A stretch of DNA of 64,000 nucleotides from Capnocytophaga granulosa ATCC 51502 (lineage in GTDB: Bacteria > Bacteroidota > Bacteroidia > Flavobacteriales > Flavobacteriaceae), in NCBI RefSeq assembly GCF_000411115.1, contig NZ_KE150242.1, forward strand, positions 242,218-306,217, in the 5' to 3' direction. Position 1 is the stretch's first letter. Each line of letters starts with the position of its first letter. Shown one piece after another: positions 52,101 to 59,933 of the stretch. The position numbers were made by a program, and so were the translations under genes. The notes under the pieces are model-generated. The model did not search any database. It was not told the DNA's origin and saw only the letters and a program-made list of their open reading frames with translations.

Positions 52101-52907
52101 ATGGAACCCACTCAAGAACAGATCAAAACTCTAGCAGCGAAGCTAAACGAGGCTACTAAGAAAGAAGTCATTACTATAGAAACGCACGAAGGAGAAAACC
52201 TTACCCTTACCGATAGTAAGTTTGGCGGTTATCCCTATGTACCTAAGAACGGACATATCCCCAGAGATAGTGAGGGGAATCCGTTCTTTATGGTAGCACA
52301 AATCAACTGTGAGCAGTTGCCTGAGAACAATATATATCCTAAGGAAGGACTATTGCAGTTTTGGATTATAGACGGTGATGACCTCTATGGGTTGGATTTG
52401 CAGGATCCTTGTAGTAATGCAGGCAAGCGAGTGCTCTATTTTCCAGAACCTACTGAGGGTCTTTCTCTGGATGAGGTAAAGCTTCAGTACGTGCTCACCG
52501 AGGAATATACCCCTATGACTCCTTATAAAGAATTGGCGCTTACTTTCATTCGCAGAGAAGAGGGAATTACCCCATGGGATGTGAATTTTGATCGCCTTTT
52601 TACCGACTTATGGAATGAAGCCTTTTCCGATGATATAGAAACAATATGGGATCTGCCCGAAGAGACTCGACGACTGTTGTGGGACATTGTCCCCGATGGT
52701 ACAGAGCATCGTATAGGAGGGTATCCTTATTTTACCCAACAAGATCCCAGAGAGGAGGACTCACCATTTACCGAGCTGCTCCTTCAGATGAACTCCGATG
52801 CTGACCATATTATGTGGGGAACCATGGGGGTGGCTAACTTCTTTATTCGTAAGGAGGATTTGAAAGAAAAGAATTTTGAAGAGGTGCTATACAATTGGGA
52901 TTGCTAA
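52101..52907 (+). CDS. YwqG/DUF1963 family protein
   Basis: The 268-residue cytoplasmic protein matches the DUF1963 (YwqG) layout: SKFGGYPYVPKNGHIPRD near residue 35, MVAQINCEQLPENNIYPKEGLLQFW split over residues 60-90, and HRIGGYPYFTQQDPREED near residue 210, with a late LLQMNSDADHIMWGTMGVANFFI segment (two parts). The fold is a double beta-barrel of unknown role. It forms a three-gene set with the YD-repeat and acidic genes. The short pseudogene behind it suggests decay at the right end of the insertion. Confidence 0.8.
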   Translation: MEPTQEQIKTLAAKLNEATKKEVITIETHEGENLTLTDSKFGGYPYVPKNGHIPRDSEGNPFFMVAQINCEQLPENNIYPKEGLLQFWIIDGDDLYGLDLQDPCSNAGKRVLYFPEPTEGLSLDEVKLQYVLTEEYTPMTPYKELALTFIRREEGITPWDVNFDRLFTDLWNEAFSDDIETIWDLPEETRRLLWDIVPDGTEHRIGGYPYFTQQDPREEDSPFTELLLQMNSDADHIMWGTMGVANFFIRKEDLKEKNFEEVLYNWDC

Positions 52908-52919
52908 AATTAAGGGTAG

Positions 52920-53092
52920 AAGGAATTGAGTTATGAATATCTTGCAAAAGTCTATAATCAGCTACTATATGACGAGGGCTATTTGTATGAAAAAATGTCT
53001 CTTGATATGGCCACTATTATTGTGTAGTGGTTAAGGCAGGTCAATCCTATGTTGTAAGTAAAGATGGTCAAATTTTGGGTAAAATACCATAA
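52920..53092 (+). pseudogene. Frameshifted gene remnant
   Basis: One frame reads YEYLAKVYNQLLYDEGYLYE and on to MATIIV before a stop at 53025-53027. The next frame continues VVKAGQSYVVSKDGQILGK and ends at 53092. Together they look like the 3' end of a small gene broken by a frameshift. No family is recognised. The rest of this 310-bp gap holds only the dksA-like promoter and hairpin. Confidence 0.5.
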
Positions 53093-53140
53093 ATAGAAAG
53101 TTTTCTCTGTGTTATGTATACAAATATCCAAAAAATTTCG

Positions 53141-53148
53141 TATCTTTG
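53141..53148 (+). promoter_or_regulatory. -7 box of the DksA-like gene
   Basis: TATCTTTG matches TAnnTTTG, 71 bases before the start codon. The upstream TTG is not clear. Confidence 0.55.
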
Positions 53149-53154
53149 CGGAAC

Positions 53155-53186
53155 TTAAAAAAAGGGGTATAAATGCCTTTTTTTAA
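53155..53186 (+). promoter_or_regulatory. Leader hairpin of the DksA-like gene (possible attenuator)
   Basis: TTAAAAAAAGG (53155-53165) and CCTTTTTTTAA (53176-53186) form a perfect 11-bp inverted repeat with a 10-base loop containing an ATG, just after the promoter. The T run makes it look like a weak terminator in the 5' leader. Confidence 0.5.
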
Positions 53187-53218
53187 GGAACAAATTTGTA
53201 AGTAAAAACCAGTATATT

Positions 53219-53593
53219 ATGGATGTAAAAGTTCGTTATTCCGATAAGGATTTGCAAGAGTTCAAGGCGATTATAGAGGAGAAATTGGAGAAAGCCCAAG
53301 CAGATTTGGAGTTCTTACGCAATGCTTATCTCAATGGGGCTGACAATAGTGTAGATGATACTTCACCTACTTTCAAGGCTTTTGAAGAAGGTTCTGAAAT
53401 GATGAGTAAGGAATCCAATATGGCACAGGCTACACGCTTGGAAAAGTTCATTCGTGATCTAAAAAATGCACTTATCCGTATAGAAAACAAGACTTATGGT
53501 GTATGCCGAGTAACAGGTAAGCTCATAGACAAAGAACGCCTCAAGGCTGTACCTCATGCAACTCTAAGTATAGAGGCTAAAAATATGCAATAA
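53219..53593 (+). CDS. TraR/DksA-like protein without a full zinc site
   Basis: The 124-residue protein has the DksA coiled coil (residues 5-75) and C-terminal globular region YGVCRVTGKLIDKERLKAVP ending in HATLSIEAK. The four zinc Cys of classical DksA (CxxC and CxxC) are reduced to a single Cys. This occurs in the Bacteroidota branch. The protein would bind the RNA-polymerase secondary channel and modulate rRNA or stress promoters, possibly without zinc. It has its own promoter and a leader hairpin. I expect it next to ileS in related genomes, and here a 4-kb insertion separates them. Confidence 0.87.
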   Translation: MDVKVRYSDKDLQEFKAIIEEKLEKAQADLEFLRNAYLNGADNSVDDTSPTFKAFEEGSEMMSKESNMAQATRLEKFIRDLKNALIRIENKTYGVCRVTGKLIDKERLKAVPHATLSIEAKNMQ

Positions 53594-53616
53594 TTTTTTC
53601 CATGATTGTACAAGAA

Positions 53617-53657
53617 ATAAGGTAATTGATGCTTGCTTCAGTTACCTTATATTTTTT
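53617..53657 (+). terminator. Terminator of the DksA-like gene
   Basis: ATAAGGTAA (53617-53625) pairs with TTACCTTAT (53642-53650), followed by ATTTTTT. Confidence 0.75.
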
Positions 53658-53690
53658 ATACAATGAGCCAAGAAAAAAATTAAAATAAAT

Positions 53691-53721
53691 TTGTAAAATA
53701 AGAAAAAAACATATATTTTTG
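53691..53721 (+). promoter_or_regulatory. Promoter of the 233-residue coiled-coil gene
   Basis: TTG (53691-53693), 20 bp, TATTTTTG (53714-53721). Confidence 0.65.
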
Positions 53722-53793
53722 CACCATATTTTGTGGATAAAAACTAAAGCCCCCTTAGAAAGAACCATATAAGACTAATAAATAGATTTGTTT

Positions 53794-54495
53794 ATGAAAG
53801 CACCCACTATCAAACATGAGGATTATGCAGTAATAGCCGATTTTATTGCGGTAAGCTTTGAAAGAGATTTGGCTTCTTTTTCTCAAATTTACAAAACAAT
53901 GAATGCCGAATACCTAGAGAGTTTCAAAAAGGCAATAAGCAAGCTGAAAAACAATGATTCTACCAATGCCATCGTTGTAAAACAGAAAGAAACTACGGCA
54001 AAACTATACAAACAGGCCGACGAACTCCGCCGAAGTATTACTTTCCTAAAGGATTATACGGAGCGCTCTGGTCTGGATACCTCCTTGCTCAAGGTGATTG
54101 TAACCAAAATCAATGGAAAAAATATCGCAGGAGTGGTTAAGGCTGTACGCGATGCCATTCCTTATTACAGCGATAATATGGAGCGTATTGCCGATATGCC
54201 CGAAGGCTTCTTGGAGAAGGTAGTAGAGCAAACCAAGCAGCTCGATGCACTTAACATACAGCAAAATACGCTAATGAATGAGCGCAAACACCATACACAG
54301 GCCAATAAGGAGATGTACCAGCTGATTAAAAAGTATATAGGTGATATAGCTAAGGCTGGGAAGCTCATTTTCAGAGGACAAAAGAAAGAAGAAGAATATG
54401 TCATTAGTAAAATAGTGGCAAGGGCCAAAACAAACAAACAAAGTAGAATGGAACAAGGTCGGGAAGAGATTCCTAACCCGTTGTATGAGAATTAG
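53794..54495 (+). CDS. Hypothetical helical/coiled-coil protein
   Basis: The ATG at 53794 (MKAPTIKHEDYAV) is chosen over a TTG two codons earlier. The 233-residue cytoplasmic protein is mostly helical, with coiled-coil-like heptads near residues 35-80 and 140-175 and a basic tail (RAKTNKQSRMEQGREEI). I do not recognise a family; the overall feel is of a structural or phage-like protein. It has a full two-box promoter and no close operon partner. The gene behind it is convergent. Confidence 0.65.
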   Translation: MKAPTIKHEDYAVIADFIAVSFERDLASFSQIYKTMNAEYLESFKKAISKLKNNDSTNAIVVKQKETTAKLYKQADELRRSITFLKDYTERSGLDTSLLKVIVTKINGKNIAGVVKAVRDAIPYYSDNMERIADMPEGFLEKVVEQTKQLDALNIQQNTLMNERKHHTQANKEMYQLIKKYIGDIAKAGKLIFRGQKKEEEYVISKIVARAKTNKQSRMEQGREEIPNPLYEN

Positions 54496-54554
54496 TTAAG
54501 TCATATTTTATGGTGATAATAGCCTGATGTCCTTTGCGATGTTGGGCTATTGTT

Positions 54555-56408
54555 TTATTCGTAGCGGATCAGCTCAGGCATATTGTAATTGAAGTAAGGG
54601 AGCCTGAAATCGGTGTTGTTGATACTGGTGAATTTCTGTATATGGTTGCCTACCCCAGGCACACGTGGCATATAGATAAAAGAAAATTGGAAATTGCCCA
54701 AAGGGATATAGTCATTGGTGATATAGAAGCCAATGCCGACTTTGGTCAGCATCTGATCCTTTAGCAAATTGCGGTTGTCATTACCTATAAACCCTATATC
54801 CCCCATAAGGAAAGGACTCACACGGAATCCCCAGAGAGCGAAAGGCGAGTAGGATTGCGTCTGTAAGGTTAGTATAGACTTGTGTATGCCTGTAAGTGTA
54901 GGACTATTGAAGCCTATGATCCCTGTGGAGCCATTGAGGGAGATACGATCCTTTACATAGTCCTTGCGGGAGAGTCCCACTACGGAGCGCCATTTGACAA
55001 ATTGTCTAAAATGCCATTGCCCAATGTTGAACAAAGGGGAAAAATAGGTAAACTCCCAGCGCAAGGTTGTTTGTTTGTTGCGCTCTTGGGTGAGAAAGCC
55101 CCCCAATTGTACATCAGAGGCTAAATAACCAAAGGAAAAGTAATCTCCATAACGCAAACGTCCGCCCAGATATGGTGTTCTATAACCGAGATTGTCTTGG
55201 AATCCGCCAATAAGGGCAACACTTTTGCCAATGGGAATATCTTCTATATCCTGATGCCTGAAAATATATCTATCTTGCTCATACCCTATGTAATTCACCC
55301 CCAAAGAAGCCAAAAATGTATTCTTATCCGAATAGAAATGTTCGGGGTCTAGGAACTCATCAGGCTTTTTTAGGTAGTTTATTCGATAATAGCGCAAGGA
55401 AAAGACCATATTGGTTACCCGATTGACAGGAGTATAGCGCTTAAGTATTGGGAAAGAAACACTTCCCCAGAGATTGCTACCTGAGACCTTGAAATCGGGG
55501 CGGTAAAGAGAGTCATTCTTGAGGATGGTATCGTCAAAAGTCCGTTGATAGACACTGGCACCCCCCGCCCAACGGGTATAGAGAGAGTAGTAAGGGCGAG
55601 AGAGCGATCCATATTTGTAGTAATATTTGTCAAAATCCATAGAGTAGCCAACGGACGCGTTGAGCGTAGTGGCATATAGGTTAGGAATCTCATAGTCAAA
55701 GCCAAAGCTAGGGCGGGTACTTCCTCGGATTTCTTGGCTATACCTACCCGATAGTTGGTGCCCCAAACCTAAGAAATTGCGCTCGAAAACCCGCACTGTA
55801 CCTTCGTTAAGAGAGCCCATAGCATCGGCATAGAGGCTCCAGCTATCGAGGACATTGACCTTAATATCCACTGAATCAGCACTATGGGTAGCCACAGGCT
55901 GTATATACACCCTTCGAATATGATATTGACTACGTAGCACACGGGCGGTCTCTTTCATTTTGATAGAATCCAAAGGCGTATAAGGGTCAAAGAGCAAGAG
56001 GCGCCTGACTACCTCGCTTTTTGTTTTGTTATGGAAGCGGTTGCCCAAGCGTTCCCATTTGTTGGGTTGTTGGGTACTATCCCGCTCATCAAAGCCCAAG
56101 GGGTCATAGGTGGTAATCTCGATATGGCGAATGATTTTTCCCTGAAAAGTTACCCAGCGGGAAGGTTCTTTAGGTTTGGGAGGGGGAGGGATAGCAGGCA
56201 CCGATTCTCCAGAGGTGAAAATAAGGTCATAAAGGCGACGGCCGATCTTACTTTTCTGAGTTCTGCGTTCTATTCTTCGGTAGAGAGAATCCTCTTTTAT
56301 CCTAATAGAGTCGTTTAGGATGCGTTTGGTACGTAAGGTATCTTGCGCCAGTGTAAACTGACACCCTCCAAAGGCTATAAAGACTATAAAAAAGAATAGT
56401 TTTTTCAA
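54555..56408 (-). CDS. BamA/TamA-like (Omp85-type) outer-membrane protein
   Basis: The 617-residue protein has a signal sequence (MKKLFFFIVFIAFGGC...LAQ; cleavage at LAQ or lipidation at Cys16 are both possible). There is a POTRA-like region at residues about 85-185 (IIRHIEITTYDPLG, DPYTPLDSIKMKETAR and VDIKVNVLDSW), then a 16-strand-like beta-barrel from residue 195, with RVFERNFLGLGHQLSGRYSQ typical of Omp85 barrels. The likely role is outer-membrane protein insertion or transport; the substrate is unknown. The promoter at 56641-56670 gives a 5' region of about 230 bases that includes a strong terminator-like hairpin. Confidence 0.8.
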   Translation of the reverse strand: MKKLFFFIVFIAFGGCQFTLAQDTLRTKRILNDSIRIKEDSLYRRIERRTQKSKIGRRLYDLIFTSGESVPAIPPPPKPKEPSRWVTFQGKIIRHIEITTYDPLGFDERDSTQQPNKWERLGNRFHNKTKSEVVRRLLLFDPYTPLDSIKMKETARVLRSQYHIRRVYIQPVATHSADSVDIKVNVLDSWSLYADAMGSLNEGTVRVFERNFLGLGHQLSGRYSQEIRGSTRPSFGFDYEIPNLYATTLNASVGYSMDFDKYYYKYGSLSRPYYSLYTRWAGGASVYQRTFDDTILKNDSLYRPDFKVSGSNLWGSVSFPILKRYTPVNRVTNMVFSLRYYRINYLKKPDEFLDPEHFYSDKNTFLASLGVNYIGYEQDRYIFRHQDIEDIPIGKSVALIGGFQDNLGYRTPYLGGRLRYGDYFSFGYLASDVQLGGFLTQERNKQTTLRWEFTYFSPLFNIGQWHFRQFVKWRSVVGLSRKDYVKDRISLNGSTGIIGFNSPTLTGIHKSILTLQTQSYSPFALWGFRVSPFLMGDIGFIGNDNRNLLKDQMLTKVGIGFYITNDYIPLGNFQFSFIYMPRVPGVGNHIQKFTSINNTDFRLPYFNYNMPELIRYE

Positions 56409-56550
56409 AAAAGTTAGTATTTACGTTTTTATTACGGAACGAAACTCTTGTATTCTACCAAGTTCAGTTGTGTGTAAGCAAGTAAAGTGTGTGGAGGTTG
56501 TATATCCATTAGATATTCCACAGTTAAACCTGTGTAGGTCAGTTTATACA

Positions 56551-56578
56551 AAAGCCCTTTCACAAAGGAAAGGGCTTT
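56551..56578 (-). terminator. Strong hairpin between the sRNA candidate and the Omp85 gene
   Basis: AAAGCCCTTTC (56551-56561) and GAAAGGGCTTT (56568-56578) form a perfect 11-bp stem with a 6-base loop. On the minus strand it ends in CTTTTG, which could stop a short RNA started at about 56634. Confidence 0.75.
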
Positions 56579-56635
56579 AACTATTTTAAAGTGCCGATAG
56601 CAGTTCTTGTCTGTAAGGACACTGTGATCCATTCA
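56551..56635 (-). ncRNA. Candidate small RNA (about 85 nt) at the 3' end of the Abi gene
   Basis: A full promoter (56641-56670) and an intrinsic terminator (56551-56578) bracket about 85 bases with little coding sense. CAGTGTC...GACAAGAACTG near the 5' end can form a bulged stem. It may be a stand-alone sRNA, a leader of the Omp85 gene, or an RNA partner of the Abi_2 protein, since some AbiF-type loci are known to carry a nearby ncRNA. No known RNA family is recognised. Confidence 0.45.
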
Positions 56636-56640
56636 CGTTG

Positions 56641-56670
56641 CAAAGTTACAAAACTTTTTTGTATTTACAA
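56641..56670 (-). promoter_or_regulatory. Promoter overlapping the abi stop codon
   Basis: On the minus strand TTG (56670-56668), 19 bp, TAACTTTG (56648-56641). Its upstream box lies within the last codons of the Abi gene. Confidence 0.7.
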
Positions 56671-57528
56671 AGAATATTTCATTTTTTCTTTAATGATTTC
56701 TATAAGATCTTTATTATTAGCATGTTTGAGTATTAAATCATCTATTTCTTTTTGCATATCACTTGCTCTGTTGTTAGAAATCTTAGTCAGAAAGTAATGA
56801 ATTACTTTGATAATGGCATTGAGGTGATTTCTTTCAACTGGAAGAATTTTACATATTTTCGTGTTTTTAATAGACTCCTCACTTTTGAAATCAAATATAA
56901 CTCTTGTATGAGAACATGCATTACGAATATCGACAATAGCTTTTAGGTAATTATCAAAAACATCTATTCTATTGATTCCATATGCTTCTGTAATTTTTAT
57001 TTTAACACTATCATCTTTTATAGCGTTGAAAATTTTTCGAATACTCCCTAAAGTTACAAATTCTAAAGTTTTCCAAGCAGGTGCATAAGGTTCCTCGTGC
57101 CTTCTATGATGATTTTGTATGATGACATTATTCTTACGTATGTCTTTGTAGATCTTTTTGAATATTTTTACAAACTCTCTGTCCATAATATTAGTATCTA
57201 CAAACCAAATAGGATTTTCACTATAATGGTTTGAAACAATATAGGTAATTTGAGTTCGTAAATTTACTTCTATTCTACTTAAGACTTTAGTAAGCAAATG
57301 CCTTAACTCCATATCAAAATAGTATAGGTCTACAGCTGTTGAAAATAGGGTTCTATCTTTAAAAATATGCCTTATTTTATCCTCTTGGAAATAATACCAA
57401 TAGAAACCTAAGCGATAATATCCTATATCTTTTAGAATTTCTTTTGCCTTATCTTCATTTTCAATAACTAATCCTCTTGTTTTTAAAGTGATGATTTGCT
57501 CCTCTACAGTTATTGCCTTATCTCCCAT
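56665..57528 (-). CDS. Abi_2 family (AbiD/AbiF-like) HEPN ribonuclease
   Basis: The 287-residue protein belongs to the Abi_2 (PF07751) abortive-infection family. ILKDIGYYRLGFYWYYF near residue 31, FDMELRHLLTKVLSRIEVNLR near residue 71 (two helices) and LEFVTLGSIRKIF near 155 are family marks. The RxxxxH motif Arg202-Asn-Ala-Cys-Ser-His207 is the HEPN RNase site. Such proteins cleave RNA during phage infection, and AbiF relatives are considered precursors of Cas13. The gene is AT-rich, unlike upp 28 bases upstream and the Omp85 gene downstream, so it was probably acquired. It may be transcribed from upp. Confidence 0.87.
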   Translation of the reverse strand: MGDKAITVEEQIITLKTRGLVIENEDKAKEILKDIGYYRLGFYWYYFQEDKIRHIFKDRTLFSTAVDLYYFDMELRHLLTKVLSRIEVNLRTQITYIVSNHYSENPIWFVDTNIMDREFVKIFKKIYKDIRKNNVIIQNHHRRHEEPYAPAWKTLEFVTLGSIRKIFNAIKDDSVKIKITEAYGINRIDVFDNYLKAIVDIRNACSHTRVIFDFKSEESIKNTKICKILPVERNHLNAIIKVIHYFLTKISNNRASDMQKEIDDLILKHANNKDLIEIIKEKMKYSL

Positions 57529-57555
57529 GTAAATTATATTTTTAATTCAGACCTA

Positions 57556-58212
57556 CTATCCTTGCATTTTTTTTCCAAAGGCTAAATCACCAGCATCGCC
57601 TAAGCCTGGGACGATATAGCTGTTTTCGTTGAGATAGTCGTCAATGGTAGCTATCCATAAGTGGGCATTTTCGGGGAAATGTTGGCTGACGTACTCCAAT
57701 CCTTGTTTGGAGCCGATGACTGCAAAAAGGTGTATTTCCTTAGGAGTGCCCAGCAGTTGGAGGGAGTTATATACATTGACAAACGAACGTCCTGTGGCCA
57801 ACATAGGGTCGGCCAAGATAAGGATATTGTCTTGCAAGGAGGGAGAGGCTAAGTACTCCACTAAAATCTCAAACTCCGAAGGGGAGGTATGCTTGCGGTA
57901 GGCAGAGATAAAGGCATTGTCGGCCTTGTCAAAGTAATTCAATATCCCTTGGTGCAGTGCCAATCCCGCACGGAGGATAGAGCATACCACAATCTTATCC
58001 TGTATCAGAGGAATATCCTTTTCCCCCAAGGGGGTGGTGATCCGCTGTACTTGGTAGGGGAGGGTCTTGCTCATCTCATAGCTTAGGAGTTCCCCTATAC
58101 GCTCCAAGTTTTTCCTAAAGCGCATTCTATCCTGTTGGATATCAACACTTCTTAGCTGGGCTACAAACTCAGAGAACAAGGAGGGCGTTTGGTCAAAAGG
58201 GTGAATAATCAT
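57556..58212 (-). CDS. upp: Uracil phosphoribosyltransferase
   Basis: The 218-residue cytoplasmic salvage enzyme makes UMP from uracil and PRPP. The PRPP loop is LADPMLATGRSF near residues 132-143, the uracil-binding C-terminus is IVPGLGDAGDLAFG, and the N-terminal MIIHPFDQTPSLFSEF is typical of the Bacteroidota branch. A -7 box, TATTTTTG on the minus strand, is at 58218-58225, so the message is nearly leaderless. It diverges from the DUF4254 gene. Confidence 0.93.
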   Translation of the reverse strand: MIIHPFDQTPSLFSEFVAQLRSVDIQQDRMRFRKNLERIGELLSYEMSKTLPYQVQRITTPLGEKDIPLIQDKIVVCSILRAGLALHQGILNYFDKADNAFISAYRKHTSPSEFEILVEYLASPSLQDNILILADPMLATGRSFVNVYNSLQLLGTPKEIHLFAVIGSKQGLEYVSQHFPENAHLWIATIDDYLNENSYIVPGLGDAGDLAFGKKMQG

Positions 58213-58217
58213 TTGTT

Positions 58218-58225
58218 CAAAAATA
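58218..58225 (-). promoter_or_regulatory. -7 box of upp
   Basis: CAAAAATA on the plus strand is TATTTTTG on the coding strand, 6 bases before the ATG. A near-leaderless message is implied. Confidence 0.45.
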
Positions 58226-58251
58226 AATTTTTTTATTACGCAAAATAACGA

Positions 58252-58259
58252 TATTTTTG
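58252..58259 (+). promoter_or_regulatory. -7 box of the DUF4254 gene
   Basis: TATTTTTG, 18 bases before the ATG at 58277. Confidence 0.45.
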
Positions 58260-58276
58260 CAAATAAAACAAGGAAT

Positions 58277-58873
58277 ATGTTTAGTAAATTAGCCTATGAC
58301 ATTTTTTGGGAGAGTATCCTGCGCTATCATATAGCCGATGATGTGAACCAACCCTTTGAAAATCCGTACGATAGCAAGACTATTGAGCACCTATTGTACC
58401 GTAAAAATTGGATAGATACGGTACAGTGGCACTACGAGGATATCATTCGCGATCCTGACATTGACCCCAAGGAAGCACTGCTGCTCAAGCGAAAAATAGA
58501 TGCTTCCAACCAAGACCGTACCGATACTGTGGAGTATATAGACAGCTATTTCCTTCACCAATATAAAGACGTAACCCCACAGGCAGGGGCAACCATTAAT
58601 ACCGAGAGTCCTGCATGGGCAGTAGATAGGCTCTCTATCTTAGCCTTAAAGATCTACCATATGCAGCAGGAAACCGAACGCACTGATGCCTCCGCTGAAC
58701 ATATTGCTAAGTGCCGAGAGAAGCTCCAAGTACTCCTCCAGCAGCGAGAAGACCTCTCTCTTGCCCTTGATCAACTCTTGAACGATATCGCCGCAGGGCG
58801 AAAATACATGAAGGTATATAAGCAAATGAAGATGTATAACGATGAGGAGCTGAATCCGATCTTGAGGAAATGA
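58277..58873 (+). CDS. DUF4254 family protein
   Basis: The 198-residue helical cytoplasmic protein matches DUF4254, a Bacteroidota family often next to glycosyltransferase genes. LLYRKNWIDTVQWHYEDIIRD near residue 38 (two halves) and LLLKRKIDASNQDRTDTVEYID near residue 67 are its marks. The function is unknown; binding of a nucleotide-sugar pathway partner is a guess from neighbourhood in other genomes. No glycosyltransferase adjoins it here. A large hairpin 28 bases after the stop may end its transcript. Confidence 0.82.
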   Translation: MFSKLAYDIFWESILRYHIADDVNQPFENPYDSKTIEHLLYRKNWIDTVQWHYEDIIRDPDIDPKEALLLKRKIDASNQDRTDTVEYIDSYFLHQYKDVTPQAGATINTESPAWAVDRLSILALKIYHMQQETERTDASAEHIAKCREKLQVLLQQREDLSLALDQLLNDIAAGRKYMKVYKQMKMYNDEELNPILRK

Positions 58874-58900
58874 GATAATTGAAAATACACTAAAAACAAC

Positions 58901-58953
58901 AGTTCATTTCTGCAAAAGGTAACCCACATTGTTACTTTTTGCAGAAATGAACT
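58901..58953. repeat. 23-bp inverted repeat downstream of the AbiE remnant
   Basis: Arms 58901-58923 and 58931-58953 match at 22 of 23 positions with a 7-base loop. The right arm begins GTTACTTTTTGCAGAAATGA. The same right arm occurs in front of the AbiEi antitoxin at 59957-59979. Confidence 0.8.
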
Positions 58954-58990
58954 ATTTTAAAGAAAAGACAAATAAGGGAAATATATAGAA

Positions 58991-59121
58991 TTAAATCTTT
59001 TCTATAAGGGTAGTTTTAATCTTTTCCCAAGCCTGAGTTGCATTATAGTCTATATTAGGACATATGATGGCAACCAAGGAGCAATAGATTTCCATTCTAG
59101 GATATATCGTTGTGGTATCAT
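58991..59121 (-). pseudogene. AbiEii toxin remnant (start and end only)
   Basis: The ATG (59121-59119) overlaps the antitoxin stop in ATGA. The frame reads MIPQRYILEWKSIAPWLPSY, the usual AbiEii N-terminus, then stops after VLI. Another frame picks up at about 59062 with NIDYNATQAWEKIKTTLIEK and ends at 58991, which looks like the C-terminus. The nucleotidyltransferase core, expected to be over 200 residues, is missing. This is an internal deletion with frameshift. Confidence 0.75.
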
Positions 59122-59915
59122 ATATCTATTTCTATTTTTTCATTTGGAATAATTTTCCACTTATCAGTTAAAGAACCATTTTTTTGAGTGGATAGAGAAA
59201 GGTATTGTGGGTATATATTTCGTTTTGAAAGGACAGCAAACAAACACTTAGCTATATCCTCTCTGCCAAGCAAATCATCAAGAATATAACCTACTCTCTG
59301 GACTACTGAAGTAGGATAGAAGTCAGCTATTTTCTTTAAAGTATTTTTATTGACCACTTCAGATAGTTCGTCAATGATACTAATAACTCTGCCTAATCCA
59401 AAATCCTGTAAGTTCTCAACAAGGTCAAGTATAGTAGCCTCAGCTGTAGATACATTTACATATCCTGTACGTGTTTTAAGTTGTGTAATACAGGAGGTGT
59501 CCCAGCCATTTTTTATAGTAAAAGAGATATGGATTTTTTCTTTCTTTATATCCCTGATAAAAGGCATAGTAGTGGTAACGAAAAATTGCATAGGCTGTTG
59601 ATGGGCAGCGCCATGGAGAGCTGCCGCAGATAACAGAGATACATAATAATTTCGTTGTAAATACTTCATAAGATCATCAATATACATGATGTAAGGGATA
59701 TTTCTTTGTATAGAAAATTCAGGAGTGATAATCACATAAAATCCCCTTCTGATAAGAAAAATTTTTCCTTTACTTATTAAGCGAGATAGAGAAACTTGTG
59801 CTATTTTTCTATCATAGCCACTTTTTTCTATTACTTCGTCTAAGGTAAATGAAATTCTTCCTACAGAAAGTACCTGATTGATAAAATCAATATAAGAAAA
59901 ACCTTTTCCTACCAT
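59118..59915 (-). CDS. AbiEi-family antitoxin/regulator (type IV TA)
   Basis: The 265-residue protein has an N-terminal winged helix (VGRISFTLDEVIEKSGYDRK and SLSRLISKGKIFLIRRGFY) followed by the AbiEi core: YYVSLLSAAALHGAAHQQP near residue 90 and VSTAEATILDLVENLQDFG near residue 155. AbiEi proteins repress their own promoter and counter the AbiEii nucleotidyltransferase toxin. Here the toxin gene is reduced to a remnant, so the antitoxin is an orphan, free to act as a regulator or anti-toxin against incoming AbiE systems. A two-box promoter and a hairpin operator candidate lie upstream. Confidence 0.85.
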   Translation of the reverse strand: MVGKGFSYIDFINQVLSVGRISFTLDEVIEKSGYDRKIAQVSLSRLISKGKIFLIRRGFYVIITPEFSIQRNIPYIMYIDDLMKYLQRNYYVSLLSAAALHGAAHQQPMQFFVTTTMPFIRDIKKEKIHISFTIKNGWDTSCITQLKTRTGYVNVSTAEATILDLVENLQDFGLGRVISIIDELSEVVNKNTLKKIADFYPTSVVQRVGYILDDLLGREDIAKCLFAVLSKRNIYPQYLSLSTQKNGSLTDKWKIIPNEKIEIDI

Positions 59916-59933
59916 GTCTTACTGATAGTCCTC

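Noticed and set aside
56432..56632. 66-codon frame within the candidate small RNA and Omp85 leader
   Set aside because: It starts at the likely transcription start and runs through a perfect terminator hairpin; the composition is not protein-like.
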